Assembly: GCA_021234155.1 (NCBI GenBank) | Contig: JAJEKV010000017.1 | Span: 9,493,525 to 9,557,524 of the forward strand | Length of the DNA stretch: 64,000 nucleotides | Origin: Isoetes taiwanensis | Lineage: Eukaryota > Streptophyta > Lycopodiopsida > Isoetales > Isoetaceae | Direction: 5' to 3' | Shown here: in pieces, positions 55,963-64,000 of the stretch | Layout: each line of letters starts with the position of its first letter | Numbering within the stretch: position 1 is the stretch's first letter | Position numbers and translations under genes: made by a program | The notes under the pieces: generated by a model | What the model was told of the DNA's origin: nothing | Databases searched by the model: none | Seen by the model: only the letters and a program-made list of their open reading frames with translations

Positions 55963-58630
55963 AATAATTTAGATATAGAGTTTGATCCTACCAAGGTGGG
56001 AAGGACCCAATGAAAATATTGTTGTGATGTAATTTATTATATTCAGGTTGTTTTCCATAACAGCTATGGATAGATCTTACCGATCTTATCGTATATCTAA
56101 AATTTAAAATAGTCCATTCTTCTTTTGTTGCTTCCAAATGCAACCACAACAAAAAAAACAAAAATCTCGGCAAAACAAATAGGAGATGACGTCTTGGTTA
56201 CATGCACCCAACCAATGCAAATGTTAACAAATCTATGGTAACAATCAGTTAAGATATGAAACAGTAGTAATATATTTGTTTGTTATACCGAAGCATTGAA
56301 GCTTGCTAAGCTATAAAAATGTTCTTGGTACCTAAGCATAAAGTTGCTAAGCTATAGAAATATGTTGGGCATTGGTGGGCAATTTGCTATGTAGGGATTC
56401 TATTGTGAAGAAAAATGATTTGTTGTGTGGAACTCATTTTACAATTCCCATCAATTTGATGTCAATCCATTCAATAGTGTCGATACATCCAATATTGGAT
56501 GCCTGTAGAGATTTTTGCCAATGGATCATCGTATTAGGGCTAACAAAATATCTCGTCACTAAAAGGATCATCGTATTAGGGGTAACAAAATGTCTCATCA
56601 CTAACATAACTTCTTATTGACATAACATAACTCTTGAGATGGTGAAGGCAAAAGAAGATAGCATCACCTTCAAATTGGGGCACCTTTGCACTTTGCACGT
56701 GGTTAAATCCTGCATCAACTCACTCTGATTCTCTAGAAATGAAAATTTATAGAGGCTACCAACATATAAAAGGATGGGAAGATGATTCTCGGCTATATAT
56801 ATATGGGGATTTTGCGGACCCTCTCAATTTCCTTGAATGCCTAGAAGACTTTAGTTACGAAATAATGTGTTGGGAATGATGTATAAGTACCAATGAAAGC
56901 GCCCGTTAATTGTTTTTTTTTCTTTCATGTACTCCCATGTTAACACAACTTAAAAGGGGGGTGCCCAAATGCTTGAAATTTTTACAACAAATTATTAACT
57001 GATCCAATCACTCCTTCAGGTAGCCTGAAAGCAAGTCCATTTCAAAAATTACGAACTACATGCAGTGCAAAAGTAAGTGCTCACCTATATTATCAAGTTG
57101 CTCAAGGGCTTAAGTAACGTTCATTTTTCAACAAAATGACACTTGATTACATACTATGCAAAGACCTTGCTGCTATGTCACTAATGAATGTACAAAAAGG
57201 ATTAGATCCAAGTTAGGCACTTGCGCTAAAGCATCCGGAAATATTTTTATTGATGTATGACCTAGGGTCGTAGATGTTTCTTAGTTTTCTCTACAAAAAT
57301 ACCAAGTCTATGGCAATATTAACTGCCCAGATGACATGGTTGAAATCATTTTCAGGAATTTTTTAGTTCTCGGCTAGAGAACGTGAACTTACTTTACTAA
57401 GATCCACAAATTCGTCATATTCCTTTAGCCAAGTGTTCATGTTAATATCATATCATAACGTGCATCTTCTGGTAGACAAATGTCATCCGTTGCAAGCCAT
57501 AATGATTTCCTGAAAAGCTGCAATAGAGCAAAGCTCAATCCAAGGATAATGCATCAACAACAGCAAATTTTTAGACTGTCATGGTGTAACCAACACTACT
57601 GCATCATCTCTCCATGGGAAGGCTTATAGTGCCACCTACATCTATGCATACTTCTTGTAGTACAACAGACCAAAGTATCATTACACTGCAGATCCTAATT
57701 GCATGAAATGGCATACTAAATGTGGTGCACCATGTTCCCTGTTGGCAGCTCAGAATCCAAGGTAGGTTTCTTGGAAAATGCAAAATTTACCTTCACTGGT
57801 AGTGGAGCAAGTGTGCTGTGTTACAACACCTAAGACTGACCTTCATACAAACAGAATGAAGTCATATTTATAAACAATCATATCACTAAAAATGAGAGCA
57901 CTACATTACTTCCATAAGATTGAGCAACATGGGAAAAAAGATGAGCAATAAAGCATGTCAAACACACCAATTGCTAGTGTAGTTTTTTTCATGCAAAGGT
58001 CAAACCAAGTACCTTCTTGTTCTAGATAATGTGAAAAATTGGGGCATCTTTTGCAGTCCTTATACCACATCAATCCATTACGTATTGAGCAGGGGCATGA
58101 CGTAAATCATTCTAGATATTCTCAGATTGCAACTTAAGAGGAGCTGAACCAAACTACAGCCTCTAATTGACGATCAAAAGCCAGAACATCACATAAAATC
58201 TACTTAATAAGCTCTGGATTTGCCACCTCAATGAACTGATGCATGGTTTAGAAGAAAGTGGAGGGAGTAAGGTCTGATGCCACTGTCACCCATGAGCCAG
58301 ACTTCTAGCAGTCCGGGTTCCATCTTTGCCTAAAGTTAGCAATGAAAATTAATGTATTTAGATATCGACATGGCATTGGCTAGACTTATCAACTAAATTA
58401 AACCTAGCATGGCATTCGATCAAAATGCTTTTGAATAACTAAGAAAGAATGCATTTTATCGTGTAGCAAATGTATTTTAAATGCAAGTCAAGATTTATGA
58501 TGTCTAGATTTATCAGACTTAAATGTAATCTGCTCGAACCTACAATATGGAGATCAATCTTTACAAAAACTGAGACAATATCTATTGTATTTGAAAAATA
58601 GTATACAATTTAAATTGTAATCTAAAGACT
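55963..58630. other. No gene recognised
   Basis: AT-rich, stop-dense sequence. A small duplication, GGATCATCGTATTAGGG(C/G)TAACAAAAT, occurs at about 56522 and 56562. No terminal repeats or conserved protein motif. Confidence 0.45.
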
Positions 58631-59935
58631 ATTCTAAACGAGGTGCACCCTGAACTACCACAGTCGTCAGATTCGTCGATCCTATGACTCAGATCGTATG
58701 CTGGGGCCTCTGGGTACCTCTCGTTTCGCTTATAGTTATTTATGATTGAAGGCACCTATGATTTTGAAATATGAAATACGATTTCGCCTAAGGTTTTGAG
58801 GGAATATCGAACCTCTATACGGCTTTGCCTAAGATTTTAGAATATGAAATACGGGGGCTTGAACCTCTATCAAAATAACTCAATCCTAATAAGACTACTC
58901 TAACCAATGTACCCAATGAGCTAATGTGATTATTTTTTATCCTGATTCCTTTTTTTTTTATAACAACCCATTCAATTGTTTTAGGGATATATGGTCTATG
59001 GATTTAAAAATTGTTATTTTTACATCCATATCAAATCCCCATGGAACCCCATATTATTTTGCTACATATTCTTAACAAGGTGCGCCTGAACTACTACAGT
59101 CGTCGAATTTGTCGATCCTACGACCCAGATCGTATGTTGGGGCCTCTGGGCACCTCTCGTTTCGCTTATAGTCATTTATGATTGGAGGCACCTATGATTT
59201 TGATATATGAAATATGATCTCGCCTAAGGTTTTGAGGGAATATCGAACCTCTATACGGCTTTGCCTAAGATTTTAGAATATAAAATATGGGGGCTTGAAC
59301 CTCTACCAAAATAACTCAATGTCATAATAAGACTACTCTAACCAATGTACCCAGTGAGCTAATGTGATTATTTTTTATCCTGAATCTATGTTTTTTTTTT
59401 ATAACAACCCATTCAATTGTTTTAGGGATATATAGTCTATGGTTTCAGGAATTGTTATTTTTACATCCATATCAAATCCCCTTGGAACCCCCTGTTATTT
59501 TGCTATATATTCTAAACGAGGTGCACCATGAACTACCAAAGTCGTCGGATTCGTCGATCCTACGACTCAGATCATATGTTGGGGCCTCTGGGCACCTCTC
59601 GTTTCGCTTATAGTCATTTATGATTGGAGGCGCCTATGATTTTTTGCCTAATGTTTTGAGGGAATATCGAACCTTTATACGGCTTTGCCTAAGATTTTAG
59701 AATATGAAATACGGGGGCTTGAACCTCCACCAAAATAGCTCAATGTCCTAATAAGACTACTCTAATCAATGCACCCAGTGAGCTAATGTGATTATTTTTT
59801 ATCTTGAATCTATGTTTTTTTTTATAACAACCCGTTCAATTGTTTTATGGATATATGGTCCATGGTTTCATGAATTGTTATTTTTACATCCATATCAAAC
59901 CCCCCTGGAACCCCCCGTTATTTTGCTACATATTC
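58631..59935. repeat. Tandem array, three ~440-bp units
   Basis: Units start at 58631, 59068 and 59509 (ATTCTAAACGAGGTGCACC-like), and a fourth aborts after about 13 bases at 59932. Lengths are 437, 441 and 423. Shared blocks include AGTCGTC(G/A)(G/A)ATT(C/T)GTCGATCC, GGGGCCTCTGGG(C/T)ACCTC, TTTCGCTTATAGT(C/T)ATTT and GCTTTGCCTAAGATTTTAGA. No ORF. Confidence 0.92.
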
Positions 59936-60229
59936 TAAATGAGGTGTCGGTATGCAAAACAAGTTTCCATTTATGGATTTGGTTCAAGCTCAAATGGCAC
60001 ACACACATATCCATGCTCATTATAAACGTCATTCCTCTATCAAATCTGCACAAAAAAACAAGGCAAAAAAAGGGGAAGTTCAAATCCCACATGTTCTTAA
60101 AGTCTATCCTCTATTGTGAAAGTTATCGACCAGTGCCAAAATCTAAATCTATTCAATTCATCTTTTATATATGTTCTACAACTCATTATACATTATGGTT
60201 AGCTGAAACAAATATCTTGTGAATTTAAA

Positions 60230-60597
60230 TCCTCTTCCGTAGCTTTCAATTTTATGACGCAACTAATGTTGCCTCTTCAAAATGGCATCGCAACTTTATT
60301 ATTCGTTGTTCGGATCCAGCTCTTACAAATCAGGCCCGATACTTCAAGAGTCATTTCAGCCCCTTTGTGTCTGATTTAAGCCTACAGAGGATGAAAAACC
60401 TTCTAGGAGAGACTCCATATGTGAGTTGTTGCCGTTATGAAGAGGACCGAGATCTGTTGAGAAATATATATCACTTTTAAAATGATCATTCAACATTTGT
60501 AGAAGCTAAATTTTGGTTTGATGCAAAAGCTTCAGAGGTATACAATGAAGAAAATTTTAGTGCTAGTCTTAAACTCTACTACACATCCATGAAATAA
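60230..60597 (+). pseudogene. Unrecognised coding remnant without start codon
   Basis: Open frame broken by one TAA (about 60476-60481). Before it: SFQFYDATNVASSKWHRNFI, IRCSDPALTNQARYFKSHFS, LQRMKNLLGETPYVSCCRY; after it, in the same frame: HSTFVEAKFWFDAKASEVYN, EENFSASLKLYYTSMK, stop. The amino-acid make-up looks protein-like and continues across the stop, so this was a real coding exon. I do not recognise the family. Confidence 0.4.
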
Positions 60598-61341
60598 GAC
60601 CATCTATAAATTGGAAACAAAACAATGCAATTAACTTGATGATTGGTTTGGTTACTTACTTGGGTCTAATATCGATGCTGCAAATACAAAGGTTGATGCT
60701 TTGTTGCTTCATGCTCTACATTTTTCAGATTGTCAAATTTTGTCCACAAATCTTACTTGCTCGTGTCTTTTCTAAATCCCAAATCCTTACACCGAGACAA
60801 TTCAAATCTTACAGGATCCCTAGTCCTCCACAGGATAATCACAACGTGTCATCATAGAAAAAGGAAGCACATGTGTCATCATGAGATGGAATAAACGAAT
60901 GGAATCTAGCCTACAATTATTATATATGTATAGAACGGGAACTACCTTTAAAATGATGTCGTTGAAGGCTTAGGAAAGGGGGTTGCCGATTATATTAAAG
61001 GGGATTACAAGTTTTGGACTTTCAAAACATTTAGCCTTAGCGATTCTTTGCATCTGTGATCATCTCCAATCATTCAACTTCAGCTTAGATGGATCTACAA
61101 CTATTCAGCTCCTTGAAACTGCCTTGATCTTCTGCCATACCTCCCCTTGTTCATATGTTTTAATGACTTTCACCAGATACCCCTGAGTTTTGATATTTTT
61201 TTGCAATACCCTTAGTCAACATATATCCCTCTACAGAATCTTAAAATTTCACCAAATGCACTTCAACTATTCGTATTTTATGAAATGCCCTTCTTCAACA
61301 AATATTGATGGCTTTTTTTTAGTGGTGCCTATTTATATTTA

Positions 61342-62300
61342 GGGAAAATTACCAAAATATACCATTAATGTTTTCAAAAATTTCAAAAAAGCCACCCGTA
61401 TTTTAAAATTACCAAAAAGCCATTGAGAAACCTATCTTCAACATAGAAAATGAACAACAAATAACTAGAGACAGTAATAAAATATAGTTTCATGTCAGAT
61501 TAAGATAAGATCACAAAAATCATGCAGGATTTCTATATATTCAGCTATTGTGCCGTGTTTGTTCCCCACTGTTAGCATACGTGAATTTTCGCACTTCTTT
61601 CAATGCATCTTCGGTTCAAATGTGCCTCTTCTTTGGACATCCAGCTCGACGATGGCTTTCTGATGGAAGCAATCTTGTTACCTATCCAAATGTACTATCA
61701 TCTCTTCCACTACGAGACAAATACTTCCTGCACAAATTCTTGTGGACGGAGCTTCGTGAAATAAATTGCAGATATAGCATGGGAACAAGACAATCCAGAG
61801 GTCTTCCAATTGTTACATGAACATGTTCTTGCCAACAAATTCACTACCCTTGAATTTTTTTTCTGTCCATATTTCAAACACATGATCATCTATAGGCAAA
61901 ACTTGATAATATCTTGCTCGCTTTCCTGCTTCCTTTAGTTCTCTTTCTGCTTCCGAAACTAAAGATTTATGTACTGCATTTCCAAGCATTCCTATAGCAG
62001 TATTTGCAACATTCCTTCTCTCATAGAACCATGCACAAACTTTTCTTCAGATTATTTCTAGCATAGTAATCATTCGCTTATCGCTAGCTTCTAAGAGCCA
62101 AGAGTTTACAAGCAGCAAAATCTTCTACATGAAGCTCCGATTTGATCCGGTGCAATCAATAGGTGGTGGATAGCTGAAAAATGGCGCTCAATTTTTTCCT
62201 TTCTAGAATACGTAGAAGGATGGCTTTTTGGTAATTTAGAAAATATTGATGGCTTTTTAGAAAATTTGAAAAACTTTAATGGTATACTGGTAATTTTCCC
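61342..62300. mobile_element. Mutator-like (MULE) element, 959 bp
   Basis: Ends GGGAAAATTACCA / TGGTAATTTTCCC-like belong to ~85-bp inverted repeats (61342-61425 and 62213-62300). They are flanked by a perfect 9-bp target duplication TTATATTTA (61333-61341 and 62301-62309), diagnostic of Mutator-type transposition. A transposase C-terminus is on the minus strand. Confidence 0.92.
61710..62105 (-). pseudogene. MULE transposase C-terminus with SWIM zinc finger
   Basis: The minus frame reads NSWLLEASDKRMITMLEII, a stop, RKVCAWFYERRNVA, then ARYYQVLPIDDHVFEIWTEK. A one-base shift later the SWIM finger is CSCNNWKTSGLSCSHAISAI (C-x-C...C-x-H), followed by YFTKLRPQEFVQEVF. These match the end of MURA-type transposases. 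The DDE catalytic domain is absent, so the copy is a deletion derivative. Confidence 0.88.
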
Positions 62301-62748
62301 TTATATTTATGGCTCCTCAAAGGAAGGCACCGAACTGTCTTCTACTCCATCGATTTTGCTCTCAGCAGTCTACGATATGCAGCAGTTTGCTCTAAGCAAT
62401 CTGCTCCACCGATTTGCTTTTTAGAAATCTGCTCTGACCAAGTTCTCATGTAAAATCAACTAGATATCTAATTGTTTACTGCTTGAAGGGCATTTCAATT
62501 ATTTTAGTAAATTTTGAAAAACATTTGAAATTTGAAAAATGTTATGTTATGGGTCTCAAAGGCATTTGGAAAATTAACAAGAAACTTAAGGATATTTGGG
62601 GAATAAACATAAATCTTAATAGCATTTGAACAATTCCAATAAACACAAAATACTTTGTATCTTGACCAAAGGCATTTCAGGAAATTACCAAAACTCAGAA
62701 ATATTTGTGAAATTTGTCAAAACATAAGGGTATTTTGTAGTTTTTCCC

Positions 62749-63527
62749 TTGCTATAAAAAACCTTAATCTCGTGGATCCAGGATTGCAATTGAATGTTTG
62801 GTCTAATATTAACATGCTAATATAGTACAAAAATAGGTTTTGTGCTCAAGCCACCCAGGGTGCATCCAATGTAAGGTGATTGGTGCTACGACCCATAAAG
62901 CAATGTTGGCGTGGTGTGTGCATCGTATGCTGCCAATGTGGTTTATGTCTATCCCGATGCTACCAATGTGGTTTCTGCCCTTAGGATTAGTGATATGTGC
63001 CGACATCTTAACTATCGTGCCCCAACCAACTGGGCAAAAGCATCTAGATGTTGAGGTTTGATCTCTATATGTGAAAATTAGGTGTTGCCTCCCCAAGATC
63101 TACTCAAGTGGTCCCGATGACCCTAGACCATATCATTTTTATGTTGCCAATGTGGTTCTAATATGACATAAAATCCTAATCTAGTATCATTAACATTGTA
63201 TATTCTAGTGTTGTGCAGTCGTGATGTCCAACTATTGTGTATCGTATTGTTGTTTAGTGGAGATGCCCGACGAGGCTTTTCTTTCAGCTCTCTTTCTGCA
63301 TTTTAGTTGCTTGCTGGTTTTAAGAATTGAGTTTTATCTTCATATCACATAAGAAGATGAAGTAACTTTTTCATCTTAGTTAAAGAAGAGACATACAAAA
63401 TAGTTGCCAGATCCTTTGAGTCTCCTCTTCTGTAAGTGTCTAGTGTCATAAATTAGAGTTATTGTAGTGGACTTCTCATAAATATTACTTTTATTTCAAA
63501 GGCATCAACTTGAAGTTTTTTTATTGC
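62749..63527. other. No gene recognised
   Basis: Low-complexity and AT-rich sequence. A ~24-bp repeat GATGCTACCAATGTGGTTTCTG-like occurs at about 62926 and 62958. Confidence 0.45.
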
Positions 63528-63709
63528 TGTTGAGATAATGATCAAGATTTTGCTTTAATGTTCTGCATGCTATTAAAAACAGAAAAAGATTAGTTGAGCC
63601 ATAAATGGTTCTTGTTGTAAATATCTATGTTTCTATTAATAGATGGGAGGCCCTCCTTAACAGGTATCTCAGAATTTCTTCAATCTGCGCCTCGTGTTAT
63701 AATTTTTCA
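63528..63709 (+). repeat. Copia C 5' LTR
   Basis: Begins TGTTGAGATAATGATCAAG and ends TTATAATTTTTCA; reverse complement of the copia B LTR at 51658-51824. Confidence 0.9.
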
Positions 63710-63763
63710 TGGTATCAGAGCTCTAAAACAAGAATCAGAAAAGAGTTTGTGTGAGCAAGGCAA

Positions 63764-64000
63764 GATGGCCAAGTTACAAATGGATTTGAAGAACTTGGAG
63801 AAGCTTGATTGAACCAATGCCACAGTGTGGTTTTGGAAAATGCAGGCTATCTTGGAAGAACGTGATGTCTGGGATGTTGTGATTGGAGTTGAACAAGGAC
63901 CGGCGATTGGGGAGGCGGGAAATGATAGTGATGGAGAAGTTGCAGAAGAAATGGCATCTTTAGTTGCATGGAGGAAGAAGGATAATCGAGCAAGAGCAAA
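63764..64000 (+). pseudogene. Copia C gag N-terminus, partial
   Basis: ATG at 63764: MAKLQMDLKNLEKLD then TGA. The same frame goes on TNATVWFWKMQAILEERDVW and DVVIGVEQGP...LVAWRKKDNRARA to the window end. This is the copia gag start (LDGTNYxxWKxKMxxxL...), with the stop in place of the usual Gly codon. Right end truncated by the window. Confidence 0.82.

Larger units (their letters stand above)
61145..62748. mobile_element. Probable older Mutator-like element with long degenerate inverted repeats
   Basis: 61150-61320 and the reverse complement of 62470-62748 share ordered blocks: TATGTTTT, GAGTTTTG(A/G)TA, A(A)TACCCTT(A)/AATGCCTTTGGTCAA and GAAATGCCCTTC. The ends are too eroded to define a target duplication. 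It encloses the clearer element at 61342-62300. Confidence 0.4.
63528..64000 (+). mobile_element. Ty1/copia retrotransposon C, 5' end (runs off window)
   Basis: 182-bp 5' LTR (63528-63709, TG...CA), primer-binding site TGGTATCAGAGC (63710-63721), then gag. Same family as copia B, opposite strand. Confidence 0.9.

Overview
The window is nuclear DNA of a land plant. It has spliced genes with GT-AG introns, a NAC transcription factor (a family found only in plants and close algal relatives), a plastid-type signal peptidase remnant, and dense Ty1/copia, LINE, CACTA and Mutator-like elements. The LINEs, with microsatellite tails and an RT C-terminus unlike common angiosperm L1s, make me lean towards a fern or other seed-free plant. 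That placement is an inference, not shown by the sequence. No CRISPR, operon or bacterial feature is present.

Only two genes look intact. One is a minus-strand three-exon NAC gene (27878-29076). The other is a plus-strand nine-exon KDPG/KHG-type aldolase gene (47344-51565), whose exons I placed from splice sites and a continuous reading phase. Two host-gene relics lie between them and the left side: a thylakoidal/plastidic type I signal peptidase (25312-26000) without the exon for the catalytic lysine, and an Aurora-kinase scrap (26817-26938).

The rest is transposon-derived. 1-10.3 kb: a LINE 3' end, unidentified coding scraps, and a copia element (7138-8994) carrying a small LINE copy with a 16-bp target duplication and abutting a larger LINE. 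12.4-22.2 kb: CACTA-like terminal DNA, two tRNA-derived SINE-like pieces, a 359-bp foldback element, an L1-type LINE with ORF1 and endonuclease, a MITE and two more LINE 3' parts. 32.4-44.8 kb: one LINE cut by two DNA transposons. The first is a 7.4-kb CACTA element (32832-40217), which contains further LINE copies. The second is a ~3-kb terminal-inverted-repeat element (about 40783-43766) with arrays of a 20-bp palindrome and a broken protein gene I cannot assign. 51.7-56.0 kb: a 5'-truncated minus-strand copia element starting 93 bp after the aldolase stop. 58.6-59.9 kb: a three-unit ~440-bp tandem array. 61.1-62.7 kb: a Mutator-like element with a perfect 9-bp target duplication, probably inside an older one. 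63.5-64.0 kb: the start of a second copia element of the same family as the one at 51.7 kb.

The best candidates for something undescribed are the palindrome-array element at 40.8-43.8 kb with its orphan protein, the four tandem 45-nt mini-exons in the CACTA TNPA-like gene, and LINE derivatives that keep ORF1 but lack ORF2. Most other findings are decayed copies of known element types.
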